Assembly (NCBI RefSeq): GCF_030818575.1
Contig: NZ_JAUTAL010000001.1
Span: forward strand, 2,666,001 to 2,730,000
Origin: Chryseobacterium camelliae
GTDB taxonomy: Bacteria; Bacteroidota; Bacteroidia; Flavobacteriales; Weeksellaceae
Direction: 5' to 3'
DNA length: 64,000 bases
Positions 56,249 through 64,000 of the stretch are shown in pieces (the first letter of the stretch is position 1; each line of letters starts with the position of its first letter). Below the pieces are notes generated by a model, which saw only the letters and a program-made list of their open reading frames with translations, did no database searches and had not been told where the DNA came from. A program made the position numbers and the translations under genes.

Positions 56249-57676
56249 TTATTGATTCAGGGACCATACGGAATAACTGTTGGGAGGGCTCTGGATTTTC
56301 ACCCACTGATCTCCCTGTGTGGTAGGATACCAACTCGAGTTTCCTGTAAAATCCTTGATCTGCTTCCCGGCCCAGTTGGTCTGGATCCATCGTTCCTGCC
56401 AGGATGAGGAATTATTGATGTATACTACAAGTCCCGGATTTCCGTTATACCCGTTCCGTCTGGCAATATATTCATCATTATCCGTATACAGGATGGAAGT
56501 GGTTCCCGTTGCTTTGTTATTATGAATCCAGATCAGGTTGTTCATGCGTTCTTTATTCAGCCACTCTTCATAATCACGGTAGAAAATGGTAGGATACCCT
56601 TCATGGGTCAGGATATATGCATAAGCGAGCATTTTATTGTAGATGATGTCCGTATCATGGTTAGTCACAAAGGTCACTGCCTTGTAGGGATTCCTTTTCC
56701 ACATCATATCATCATTCAGTGCATTCAGGTTATTATTGTCAAAAGCTTCATCCATTTTATAGTAGGCCGCAAAATCAAATACAGAACTGTTGGCATTATT
56801 CGCCCATGATTCAAGGGTATTGACATTGGAGTCCCATAACTCACCAACAGAAAATCCGCCAACGCTGGAATTCCAGTTGTTAACTACCCAAGGTCCGAAA
56901 CCTTTTACATAATCAAACCTCCATCCGTCAAACTTCATGACATTCTTATAGTATTTTGCCACCGAATCATCCCTTCCCCAAAGCCAGTCCTGTACGTAAG
57001 GATTGGCATGGCACAGATCCGGAAAATCTCCAAAGGAGCCTTCATCATTGTTGCCATAAGAATTTTTGTAAAAATCGTTATAATTCCTGGTGAATTTTCC
57101 GGAGGCTACGCCTGAAAAATTAGTCCATGTATTGCTTCCGGTGTACGGATTGTATTCAGACTGCCCGCCGCTGTTGTGGTTGATGACAATATCTGCATAC
57201 ACCTGCATATTTTCCTCGTGGGCTTTGGTAATAAGTGCTTCCAGTTCGGTCCTAGACCCGAAACGGGTTTCCACAGTTCCGTTCTGGTTAAAGTTTCCGA
57301 AATCGTAATAATCTGTAGGATCATATCCCATGGAATAAGGCCCGTTCTGAGCTTTTGAGGCCGGTGGCAGCCATACGGCACCGATTCCGGCATTGGACCA
57401 GTCGGTTAATTTACCTCTCACCGTGTCCCACCAGGTTCCGCCTGCAGGCACATCCCAATAGAAGCCCTGCATCAGTACTCCGCCGCCAGGTCCGGCAACA
57501 AATTTTGCTGTTGAAGATCCATTTCCCGTACTGAAAGGCCGCCCGTCATGATGGGTGACATCCACGGTCTTATTGTGCACCTCTGCCTGTGAAGCAGGTA
57601 ATATTTCATCGTTGCTCCGGCAGGAAATCACGGATCCAAAGGCCAGGCAGTAATACAGTAAAGTTGATTTTTTCAT
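56249..57676 (-). CDS. Lipoprotein alpha-amylase (GH13)
   Basis: A 475-residue alpha-amylase cutting alpha-1,4 bonds in starch-like glucans. The lipobox S-V-I-S-C (about 15-19) anchors it to a membrane. GH13 motifs: D-I-V-I-N-H-N, D-G-W-R-F-D-Y-V-K-G with the nucleophile Asp, G-E-L-W-D with the acid Glu, and F-V-T-N-H-D-T-D. A C-terminal beta domain follows (Y-I-A-R-R-N-G-Y-N-G-N-P-G-L-V-V-Y-I). No susCD pair lies nearby, so it may be a stand-alone surface enzyme. Confidence 0.9.
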   Translation of the reverse strand: MKKSTLLYYCLAFGSVISCRSNDEILPASQAEVHNKTVDVTHHDGRPFSTGNGSSTAKFVAGPGGGVLMQGFYWDVPAGGTWWDTVRGKLTDWSNAGIGAVWLPPASKAQNGPYSMGYDPTDYYDFGNFNQNGTVETRFGSRTELEALITKAHEENMQVYADIVINHNSGGQSEYNPYTGSNTWTNFSGVASGKFTRNYNDFYKNSYGNNDEGSFGDFPDLCHANPYVQDWLWGRDDSVAKYYKNVMKFDGWRFDYVKGFGPWVVNNWNSSVGGFSVGELWDSNVNTLESWANNANSSVFDFAAYYKMDEAFDNNNLNALNDDMMWKRNPYKAVTFVTNHDTDIIYNKMLAYAYILTHEGYPTIFYRDYEEWLNKERMNNLIWIHNNKATGTTSILYTDNDEYIARRNGYNGNPGLVVYINNSSSWQERWIQTNWAGKQIKDFTGNSSWYPTTQGDQWVKIQSPPNSYSVWSLNQ

Positions 57677-57848
57677 AAGCTGATTTAATTATTAAGCCTA
57701 TACCTAAATTACAATTTTATTGAAACAAATGCTGACCGGAATGAAAAAAAACAACTTTTATTCAATCATAATAGAATGATCCGGTCTGTTTTCTTATTAA
57801 GAAATGATAAACTTTTAAGATTTTCAGGATAGGTTTTCTTTTAATCCA

Positions 57849-57856
57849 TATATTTG
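57849..57856 (+). promoter_or_regulatory. DUF4290-murA promoter -7 element
   Basis: TATATTTG matches TAnnTTTG and ends 6 bases before the ATG at 57863, so the leader would be about 3 bases. Confidence 0.5.
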
Positions 57857-57862
57857 CACATT

Positions 57863-58513
57863 ATGGAATATAACACCCAAAAAACTCAGCTTTACATGCC
57901 GGAATACGGCAGGATTATACAACAGTTGGTTGAGCGCTGCAAAGAAGTTTCCGACAAAACGGAAAGGAATGAAATGGCGGCGGCTATCATCGATTTTATG
58001 GGTCAGAGAAACCCTCAGCTCCGTGACGAAGAAAACTACAATCATAAACTTTGGGACCATCTTTTCATCCTGTCTGATTATGACCTGGATGTAGACTCCC
58101 CTTACCCTTTCCCTACGCGTGAACAATTGGCCGAAAAACCTAAGCGCATGGAATATCCCAAGCTTCAGGGAGAGTTCAAATTCTACGGGAAAAGTATCCT
58201 ACAGTTGATCGATAAGGCTATAGAGCTGGAACCCGGCGATGAGAAGGAAGCCCTGATTGAAGTGATCGCCAACAATATGAAGAAGTCCTATAATGTTTAC
58301 AATAAAGAACATGTAACGGATGACGTCATTTTCCGTCACCTGAAAGAACTCTCTGAAAACAGGCTGGACCTGACCGGAATAGAATCGCTGGAAAAGAGCA
58401 AGATCTATTACACCAGCAATAACAACAGGAACAACAATAACAACAACAAAAACAACAACAATAATAAAAATCAGCCCAATAAAAAAAGACACAATTATAA
58501 AAACAGAAAATAA
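57863..58513 (+). CDS. DUF4290 domain protein
   Basis: A 216-residue cytosolic protein of the Bacteroidetes DUF4290 family, which typically precedes murA, as here with a 1-base gap. The conserved N-terminal half starts M-E-Y-N-T-Q and has L-P-E-Y-G-R-like M-P-E-Y-G-R-I-I-Q near 15-23. The C-terminal 30 residues are Asn/Lys low complexity, coded by AAC/AAT runs. The start at 57863 follows from the promoter position. Function unknown; the pairing suggests a link with cell-wall synthesis. Confidence 0.85.
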   Translation: MEYNTQKTQLYMPEYGRIIQQLVERCKEVSDKTERNEMAAAIIDFMGQRNPQLRDEENYNHKLWDHLFILSDYDLDVDSPYPFPTREQLAEKPKRMEYPKLQGEFKFYGKSILQLIDKAIELEPGDEKEALIEVIANNMKKSYNVYNKEHVTDDVIFRHLKELSENRLDLTGIESLEKSKIYYTSNNNRNNNNNNKNNNNNKNQPNKKRHNYKNRK

Positions 58514-58514
58514 G

Positions 58515-59822
58515 ATGAGTGGGACATTTCAAATACGGGGAGGAAAAAGACTGCAAGGTGAAATCACTCCACAGGGGGCCAAAAATGAGGCCCTGCAGAT
58601 TTTATGTGCAGTATTGCTGACCGATGATGAAGTAAGAATCAATAATATCCCGGACATCCATGATGTCAACAGGCTGATTGAAATCCTGGGAGACTTCGGT
58701 GTTCGCGTTACCCAGAACGGAAAAGGCGATTACACCTTCAAATCAGATAAAGTAGACTTCAATTATATCAAGTCCGATGAGTTCAAAAAGGACGGTGCCA
58801 AACTGCGCGGTTCCATTATGCTGATGGGTCCCATGCTTGCCCGTTACGGAGAGGCGTATATGCCGACTCCGGGTGGAGACAAAATCGGACGAAGAAGGCT
58901 GGACACCCATTTCCAGGGCCTTGTGGAACTTGGTGCTGAATTTCATTATGATGAGGAAGAATACTATTATTCCCTGAAAGCCAAAGAGCTGAGAGGAAAG
59001 TTCATCCTTCTGGAAGAAGCTTCAGTAACCGGAACAGCCAATATTGTAATGGCTGCCGTCCTGGCGAAAGGGAAAACCAGAATCTACAATGCTGCCTGCG
59101 AGCCTTACCTTCAGCAGCTTTGCAAAATGCTCAACCGAATGGGCGCCAATATTTCCGGTATCGGTTCTAACCTCCTTACAATTGAAGGTGTTGAATACCT
59201 TCACGGAACTGAGCACACCATGCTTCCGGATATGGTGGAAATCGGTTCGTGGATCGGACTTGCTGCCATGACGAAATCTCAAATCACGATTAAAAACGTC
59301 AACTGGAATCAGCTGGGCGTGATCCCGAATACATTCCGTAAACTCGGCATCGAGCTTGAACAGAGCAATGACGACATTTATATCCCTGCTCAGGAAAACT
59401 ATAAAATCCAGAAATTCATTGACGGATCCATCCTTACGGTTTCGGATGCTCCATGGCCGGGCTTCACACCGGATCTATTATCTATTGTGCTTGTAGTGGC
59501 CACACAGGCCAAAGGAAGCCTTCTTATCCACCAGAAAATGTTTGAATCTAGGCTATTTTTCGTGGATAAACTGATCGATATGGGCGCACAGATCATTTTA
59601 TGCGATCCGCACCGGGCAACGGTAATCGGACTCAACCAGGAGGCTCCGCTCAGAGGTACCACCATGGTTTCCCCTGACATCCGTGCCGGAAATGCTCTTC
59701 TTATTGCTGCCCTTTCTGCAGAAGGCAAATCCATCATCCACAATATCGAACAGATCGACCGCGGCTATGAAAATATCGACGGCAGATTGAAAGCCATCGG
59801 TGCAGATATTGAGCGGATTTAA
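58515..59822 (+). CDS. murA: UDP-N-acetylglucosamine 1-carboxyvinyltransferase (MurA)
   Basis: The 435-residue enzyme transfers enolpyruvate from PEP to UDP-GlcNAc, the first committed step of peptidoglycan synthesis. K-N-E-A near 23-26, the R-G-S-I-M-L-M-G-P-M-L-A-R segment and R-A-G-N-A-L-L-I-A-A-L near the C-terminus are typical. The active-site loop reads P-T-P-G-G-D-K-I-G-R-R: Asp122 stands where most enzymes have the catalytic Cys that fosfomycin alkylates, a change known to give resistance. Confidence 0.95.
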   Translation: MSGTFQIRGGKRLQGEITPQGAKNEALQILCAVLLTDDEVRINNIPDIHDVNRLIEILGDFGVRVTQNGKGDYTFKSDKVDFNYIKSDEFKKDGAKLRGSIMLMGPMLARYGEAYMPTPGGDKIGRRRLDTHFQGLVELGAEFHYDEEEYYYSLKAKELRGKFILLEEASVTGTANIVMAAVLAKGKTRIYNAACEPYLQQLCKMLNRMGANISGIGSNLLTIEGVEYLHGTEHTMLPDMVEIGSWIGLAAMTKSQITIKNVNWNQLGVIPNTFRKLGIELEQSNDDIYIPAQENYKIQKFIDGSILTVSDAPWPGFTPDLLSIVLVVATQAKGSLLIHQKMFESRLFFVDKLIDMGAQIILCDPHRATVIGLNQEAPLRGTTMVSPDIRAGNALLIAALSAEGKSIIHNIEQIDRGYENIDGRLKAIGADIERI

Positions 59823-59850
59823 TTGATTGGTATTTACATTTTATAAATAG

Positions 59851-59876
59851 AGGCTGCTTCATGAGCAGCCTTTTTT
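59851..59876 (+). terminator. Terminator of murA
   Basis: GGCTGCT-TCATG-AGCAGCC followed by TTTTTTG. Third member of the AGGCTGCT stem group. Confidence 0.9.
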
Positions 59877-59930
59877 GTTATACTATACCGAGAAGTTCAT
59901 TTTCTTCTGATACATAATTCCTAATAAAAA

Positions 59931-59956
59931 AATCAGAGCACACTAATGCTCTGATT
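59931..59956 (-). terminator. Terminator of the SCO4402-like gene
   Basis: AATCAGAGCA and TGCTCTGATT form a perfect 10-bp stem with a 6-base loop; TTTTTTTATT follows on the minus strand. Confidence 0.85.
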
Positions 59957-59991
59957 TGAAGTTTTAACGTATTAATTACTGAATAGTTTTT

Positions 59992-60324
59992 CTATTTTAT
60001 ATCCAAATGATCTACTAATTCCTTAGTCTTTCGTACTATTTCCTGCCAATTAGGATCATCAAGAATAACAGTATCATCATATTTATTTTTATATAGCTCG
60101 GGCTCCTGATAAGTATCCAGCATTGTCTTCAATTGAGATAATCCTTCTTTTAACTCACTGACTTCAGCTTCTTGAATTTCACAATCCAATTCATTATATA
60201 ATGAGTCGTACAAATCTGAATATGATGAAATCAGACCTGAATCATTATTGATATTGAGCCACAACTTTTTCTGCATGTCAATATCTGATAGTTCTAATAC
60301 TCTTTCTTTGAATTCTGGGTGCAT
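59992..60324 (-). CDS. Possible immunity protein, SCO4402-like
   Basis: A 110-residue, strongly acidic protein. It begins with a helix F-K-E-R-V-L-E-L-S-D, has several helices with acidic faces and ends with D-D-P-N-W-Q-E-I-V-R-K-T-K-E-L. This order recalls, from memory, the SCO4402 family, small proteins often found among toxin-immunity genes. No toxin gene is in the window. A broken Imm53-like gene lies 75 bases upstream. The base composition is more AT-rich than the neighbours. Call is tentative. Confidence 0.45.
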   Translation of the reverse strand: MHPEFKERVLELSDIDMQKKLWLNINNDSGLISSYSDLYDSLYNELDCEIQEAEVSELKEGLSQLKTMLDTYQEPELYKNKYDDTVILDDPNWQEIVRKTKELVDHLDIK

Positions 60325-60398
60325 AATACTGTAAAACCTGATTGATATTTAGATAACTTTATTTTCTATTGATGTCTTTACTCTCAAAAATATTTTGT

Positions 60399-60529
60399 TT
60401 ATTTTAAATTCTGGTTATTCATGTTCGTCTAATAATAGCATTACCGTGCTTCCAATCTTCATTGCATTGAGCATTAAACCATTTTTCAATCCAGTATAAT
60501 ACAATTATTTGGTCAGAGCTAGTATACAT
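60399..60529 (-). pseudogene. Broken Imm53-like immunity gene
   Basis: On the minus strand an ATG at 60529 opens 36 codons containing W-I-E-K-W-F-N-A-Q-C-N-E-D-W-K-H-G-N, very close to the N-terminus I recall for Imm53 immunity proteins (Q-C-x-x-D-W-E-H-x-x-G). The frame stops at 60419, and the next frame gives T-N-M-N-N-Q-N-L-K, a poor match to the expected T-L-D-N-P. The C-terminal half is missing. It is best read as a decayed remnant; identification is by memory of the motif. Confidence 0.5.
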
Positions 60530-60616
60530 TTCTCTAACAAAGGCTTAAATATAAACTTACTTATTTAATTAAATCAATTTCAGTACTTATTCATGACTAA
60601 AATATCGTAATAAAAA
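60530..60616. other. AT-rich remnant spacer
   Basis: No gene is seen. The stretch from 60325 to 60616 holds only the Imm53-like remnant and otherwise AT-rich sequence without hairpins or clear promoter elements. Confidence 0.5.
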
Positions 60617-60644
60617 AGCCGCCCCACACAATGTTGGGACGGCT
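60617..60644 (-). terminator. Terminator of the NIL-like gene
   Basis: AGCCGcCCCA and TGGGaCGGCT form a stem with one mismatch; TTTTTTATT follows on the minus strand. Confidence 0.8.
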
Positions 60645-60669
60645 ATTATAATCAAAACCAATATGAATC

Positions 60670-60981
60670 TCAGGTATATTTCCGGCAGGTATATTCTACT
60701 GAAGTACTCAGCAACCTGTTCTGTACCAGATAATGCTCCAGCCGACGATGATCTTCCGGACTTACATCGATGTACAGCTGCACATATCCGAAATCACGGC
60801 CATCCATATACTCTATCTGCGCAGATAAGACCCTGTGGCAGATTCCGAACTTACGGTACATAGCATTCATCAGATGCTCCAGCTTCATTTTACCGTTCAG
60901 CTCGATTTCGAGTATCAATTCTTTGGTTTCCTGTAGAGGCGGATTTTGCAGCACATGCAGTTCGCGGTCAGATCTTATCAT
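60670..60981 (-). CDS. Stand-alone NIL/ACT-like domain protein
   Basis: A 103-residue cytosolic protein. Residues about 20-95 follow the NIL pattern: a strand E-L-I-L-E-I-E-L-N-G, a helix L-E-H-L-M-N-A-M-Y-R-K-F-G, strand I-x-x-R-V-L-S-A-Q-I-E-Y, D-F-G-Y-V-Q-L-Y-I-D-V and a second helix. NIL is the ligand-sensing tail of methionine ABC transporter ATPases, but no transporter gene is seen here. It may act as a sensor or be a small ferredoxin-fold protein. Confidence 0.5.
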   Translation of the reverse strand: MIRSDRELHVLQNPPLQETKELILEIELNGKMKLEHLMNAMYRKFGICHRVLSAQIEYMDGRDFGYVQLYIDVSPEDHRRLEHYLVQNRLLSTSVEYTCRKYT

Positions 60982-61119
60982 AGTAAAAGCATTATTAGGT
61001 CATTATTTTTCTGTCATAAATCTGTAACAAAAATATAAAAAATTATTACTCTACAAAAATAGTAGACTAATAATTTTCAATTTTAACATTTTTATTCCTG
61101 ATTTTTTAAAAAAAGTCTT

Positions 61120-61773
61120 CTACAATTCCCGGATTCTTTCCAATTTTTCCGAACCCGCCAACCCGTTTGGATTACAGCCAGGCTGGCCCTCAGGAACTTT
61201 CACACCCCGCTGTTGATAGAATTTATGCCAGAATTCATTGGTCTTTCCGGTTTTTGGATCGATAAAAGTCATTGGCTCCAGTTTGAAGATATGATCCTTC
61301 CTGAATGCCCGTTCAACAAAATCTGAACAGTAGTAGGAATTTTCATTAAGAATATAGTTGAAATTATAAGGCTTGCCTGTCATTGAAACTGCTCTTTCCA
61401 GTGCAGCAGGTATGGCTTTACGATATGGAGGTTTTAATCGGTACAACACCACTTTTTGCCCTTCATCAGACTGGTCCTTCAGGAAATCTTCCAGGGGCTG
61501 TTTTTGGGAACCGCCTTCTGGTGCCGCATGCAGTACATAAGGGTGGCGACCGTACCAGGCAAGAATCCCGATATGGTCAAAGGAAGCCTGTTCCTGCTTT
61601 TGGGTTACATTATTGATGGCACCGGAAAGTCCGGTCGGCTTTGCCGTTACAAACAGCAAGTCACCGTTTTTCAGGTCCGTAACCCGCGAATTCCTGCAGC
61701 TGTACAAAGCCGCTGTCATACAGACAGTCAGGAAGAATCTCAGCAGGCTATTTTTTCTTAAAGTTCTTCTCAT
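61120..61773 (-). CDS. YiiX-like NlpC/P60-type lipoprotein
   Basis: A 217-residue lipoprotein (lipobox L-Y-S-C near 25). The enzyme part resembles the permuted YiiX/YebB papain-like group: L-K-N-G-D-L-L-F-V-T, the His in S-F-D-H-I-G-I-L, and the Cys in Y-Y-C-S-D-F-V-E-R-A-F. It may cleave an amide or peptide bond in the envelope. The ATG at 61773 is chosen because the lipoprotein signal starts there; the gene overlaps the DUF1801 gene by 26 bases, indicating coupling. Confidence 0.8.
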   Translation of the reverse strand: MRRTLRKNSLLRFFLTVCMTAALYSCRNSRVTDLKNGDLLFVTAKPTGLSGAINNVTQKQEQASFDHIGILAWYGRHPYVLHAAPEGGSQKQPLEDFLKDQSDEGQKVVLYRLKPPYRKAIPAALERAVSMTGKPYNFNYILNENSYYCSDFVERAFRKDHIFKLEPMTFIDPKTGKTNEFWHKFYQQRGVKVPEGQPGCNPNGLAGSEKLERIREL

Positions 61774-62206
61774 AATATTCAATCCAGTCCTGGACGGTGA
61801 CTTTCTTACAGAGTTCGGCAATCAGTTCCATGGGAATATCATCCATCTTTTTAAACCTGACGCAGGACTTCCCCATATCAAGCTTCCGTTTTGAATATTT
61901 AGGATATTCGTTGGTGAACCATTCCAGGAGCTCGGGCTGGGCATACATTCCCATATGATACAGTGCAATGAAATTTTTCTGTGAAGCAATACTGATAAAC
62001 GGCAATGGCGTACCGGGACTACAATGGTAACCCGCAGGATATAGCTCCAGCTGGACACCCCAACCCGGCATTCCATAACCCATCCCGAACTTGAATCCTT
62101 CAGGAAGGTGGGTATGGATCGTATCAAAAAGTTTTTTGAAGATGTCCTGCCGTTCTTCAGGGATCTGTGACAGGTATTCTTCTGCCGATAAAGCTGTAGT
62201 CTGCAT
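61748..62206 (-). CDS. DUF1801 domain protein
   Basis: A 152-residue protein of the DUF1801/YdhG type (frataxin-like fold). Typical signs are the N-terminal helices, F-G-M-G-Y-G-M-P-G-W-G (about 40-50), Y-P-A-G-Y-H near 56, and the L-D-M-G-K-S-C-V-R-F-K segment near 108-118. Function unknown. The downstream YiiX-like gene overlaps it by 26 bases. Confidence 0.8.
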   Translation of the reverse strand: MQTTALSAEEYLSQIPEERQDIFKKLFDTIHTHLPEGFKFGMGYGMPGWGVQLELYPAGYHCSPGTPLPFISIASQKNFIALYHMGMYAQPELLEWFTNEYPKYSKRKLDMGKSCVRFKKMDDIPMELIAELCKKVTVQDWIEYYEKNFKKK

Positions 62207-62296
62207 GTATTGCCGTTTTTAAAAGGCTAAAATTATTAAAATTTACAGATAGTTCATTTCAAAACAGGATTATTTTCTTATTGGAAAATTAAATCT

Positions 62297-62304
62297 TATT
62301 TTTG
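62297..62304 (+). promoter_or_regulatory. Aminotransferase gene promoter -7 element
   Basis: TATTTTTG matches TAnnTTTG; leader of about 15 bases. Confidence 0.5.
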
Positions 62305-62322
62305 TCATACAAATTTTAAACA

Positions 62323-63531
62323 ATGCCGAACATTTCAAACAGAGCACTGCACATGCCACCTTCACCGGTAAGAAAACTGGTTCCCTTCGCTTTACAGGCC
62401 AAGCAAAAAGGAATAAAAGTATATCACCTCAACATCGGTCAGCCCGATATTGAAACTCCGGAAACGGCTTTGAATGCTTTAAAGAACATTGATTTAAAAG
62501 TATTGGAATATGCATTGTCCGAAGGAAATCTGGAATACAGGAAAGCTCTTACCGAATATTATCATTCATTGAGTTTTACAGATTTGACGCCAGACAATTT
62601 CATCGTGACCAATGGTGGATCTGAGGCCCTGAATTTTGCGATCTCAACGTTATGCGATGACGGGGATGAAGTGATTATTCCTGAACCCTATTACGCCAAT
62701 TACAACGGATTTACCAGCACATTCAATGTAAATGTGGTAGCTGTACCTTCAAGCATCGACACAGGTTTTGCCCTTCCTCCGATTGAAGATTTCGAGAAAA
62801 AGATCACCGCAAGAACAAGAGCCATCGTGATCTGTAACCCAGGGAATCCTACCGGTTACCTGTACACCCGTGAAGAACTTCAGAAACTGGCAGAAATTGC
62901 CTTGAAGTATGACATTGTTGTGATTTCGGATGAAGTATACAGGGAATATGTATATGACGGCAAGCAGCAGATTTCCATGCTGGCTTTCCCTGAACTGAGC
63001 GAAAACTGCATCATTATTGACTCTGAATCCAAGCGATACTCCATGTGTGGAGTAAGGATCGGAAGTATGATTACCCGATCTAAAAAAATACGTGATGCTG
63101 CGATGCTGTTTGCCCAAGCCAGATTAAGCCCTGTACTCTTAGGTCAGATTGCAGCGACAGCCGCCCATCAGAATGACGGAGCTTACATCAGAGCCGTAAG
63201 AGAAGAATATACCCATAGAAGAAATGTACTTGTAGACCTTCTTAATGCTATCCCTGGTGTCATCTGCCCGAAACCGAAAGGTGCTTTCTACTGCGTGGCA
63301 GAACTTCCGGTAGATGATACAGAAAAATTTGCCCAGTGGCTTTTGGAAAGTTATTCCAACACCAACCGAGACACCATTATGGTTGCTCCGGCGGGTGGAT
63401 TCTACAGCGATCCTGAACTTGGCAAGAAACAGGTAAGAATTGCCTACGTTTTAAAAGAAGAAGATCTGAGGAGAAGTGTAGAGATCCTAAAGGATGCACT
63501 TGAGAAATACAAGGTAAAATTCAGTCTTTAA
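62323..63531 (+). CDS. Class I/II PLP aminotransferase
   Basis: A 402-residue fold-type I aminotransferase of the aspartate/aromatic group. N-terminal V-Y-H-L-N-I-G-Q-P-D-I (about 36-46), I-V-T-N-G-G-S-E-A-L (phosphate site), C-N-P-G-N-P-T-G-Y with the cofactor Asn, V-V-I-S-D-E-V-Y and S-E-S-K-R-Y-S with the catalytic Lys are all present, as is R-I-A-Y-V near the end. The amino donor cannot be specified. A TATTTTTG element at 62297-62304 lies upstream; the next gene begins 15 bases after the stop. Confidence 0.9.
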   Translation: MPNISNRALHMPPSPVRKLVPFALQAKQKGIKVYHLNIGQPDIETPETALNALKNIDLKVLEYALSEGNLEYRKALTEYYHSLSFTDLTPDNFIVTNGGSEALNFAISTLCDDGDEVIIPEPYYANYNGFTSTFNVNVVAVPSSIDTGFALPPIEDFEKKITARTRAIVICNPGNPTGYLYTREELQKLAEIALKYDIVVISDEVYREYVYDGKQQISMLAFPELSENCIIIDSESKRYSMCGVRIGSMITRSKKIRDAAMLFAQARLSPVLLGQIAATAAHQNDGAYIRAVREEYTHRRNVLVDLLNAIPGVICPKPKGAFYCVAELPVDDTEKFAQWLLESYSNTNRDTIMVAPAGGFYSDPELGKKQVRIAYVLKEEDLRRSVEILKDALEKYKVKFSL

Positions 63532-63546
63532 TTGATATAAATTAAG

Positions 63547-64000
63547 ATGTCAGCAATACAGGCTATAAGGACGAAGCATATCTTCCCCATCATTGTATTG
63601 CTGATGTTTTTCTCCTGCAGAAAAGAACCTGAAAAATCCAGGCACATCTCCTCCGGCCAAATCACCCAGATCGTACTGTCTTATATCGGCGGGAACCGGG
63701 GATTTTATACCATCATTAAGGTAAGTCCTGACTCTCTTCATGTGGAAAAAGGCAATACCATTAACAAAAAGCATGCGGAGAAAAATGTAGCCATCAGTAA
63801 AGCAACGTGGCAACGCCTCATCAAACCTATCGACATCCGTACGCTCAATAGGATCCGGAGTTCCCCAAGCAAACAATCTGTAGACCGCACCGATGAAACA
63901 TTTCAGGTCAGGACTCCCGCCGAAGTCCATGTATATGTAAACGCTTATGCCGATACAATTCATTACAGACAGTTGGAAAAATTTAAAATTGAGTTAAAAA
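63547..64000 (+). CDS. Lipoprotein, unknown function (partial)
   Basis: The first 151 codons of a gene cut by the right edge. I read it from the ATG at 63547. It has a charged start, a hydrophobic stretch and a lipobox F-F-S-C near residue 24, then a soluble domain with I-V-L-S-Y-I-G-G-N-R-G, K-A-T-W-Q-R-L and Y-V-N-A-Y-A-D-T. I recognise no family. It follows the aminotransferase by 15 bases and may be cotranscribed. Confidence 0.65.
   Translation, partial: MSAIQAIRTKHIFPIIVLLMFFSCRKEPEKSRHISSGQITQIVLSYIGGNRGFYTIIKVSPDSLHVEKGNTINKKHAEKNVAISKATWQRLIKPIDIRTLNRIRSSPSKQSVDRTDETFQVRTPAEVHVYVNAYADTIHYRQLEKFKIELK

Overview
The window looks like chromosomal DNA of a Flavobacteriia member, most likely Chryseobacterium or a close relative in the Weeksellaceae. 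The basis is the Bacteroidetes promoter element TAnnTTTG (with TTG about 20 bases upstream where visible) before many genes, the lack of Shine-Dalgarno sequences, AT-rich spacers, and lineage-typical families: DUF6341/DUF6427, DUF4290-murA, OstA-like protein with Fur, DUF2147, DUF3109, and a Pls/PosA-type NRPS. I saw no rRNA, tRNA, CRISPR array, transposase or prophage gene.

Layout. 1-8.3 kb: end of a UPF0104 membrane protein, panD, HU, pdxH/yqgE, a possible 30-residue peptide gene, a class IV aminotransferase homologue without its catalytic lysine, a START-like protein, a class III aminotransferase, a possible small RNA, and ostA-like/fur. 8.3-16.4 kb: Kup potassium transporter, pyruvate dehydrogenase E1 beta, DUF2147, a divergent glycosyltransferase pair (GT39 and GT2), a UPF0104 protein and pssA. 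16.4-23 kb: exonuclease, DUF2007, FAH and universal stress proteins, DUF6341/DUF6427, DUF3109, trigger factor. 23-26.6 kb: a lipoprotein, a ZnuD-like TonB receptor and a small His/Cys protein, probably for metal uptake. 26.9-33.9 kb: ABC-F ATPase, an orphan Tle1-like DUF2235 lipase, a four-gene sensor operon (unknown protein, membrane protein, histidine kinase, LuxR-type regulator), and a DUF5715 protein.

34-43.8 kb: aquaporin, PD-(D/E)XK-like protein, LuxE-like enzyme, lpxH, queD-like gene, thioesterase, and the glyoxylate shunt pair aceB-aceA divergent from a RamB-like regulator, with two matching palindromes between them; then comF. 44-51 kb: upp, a 1305-residue A-PCP-terminal-domain synthetase of the epsilon-poly-lysine synthetase type, a GNAT, a phosphopantetheinyl transferase and der. 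51-64 kb: a secreted protein, a frameshifted katG, a heme-binding/DCC pair, a lipoprotein alpha-amylase, DUF4290-murA (MurA with Asp instead of Cys), orphan immunity-like genes including a broken Imm53-like one, a NIL-like protein, DUF1801 and YiiX-like genes, an aminotransferase, and a lipoprotein cut by the window edge.

Most genes are housekeeping. The best leads are the cationic poly-amino-acid synthetase candidate, the twin-operator glyoxylate switch, the katG frameshift, the decayed immunity locus, the terminator-bounded small RNA and micropeptide, and several start codons lying directly at predicted transcription starts. All family calls are by eye, without database searches.
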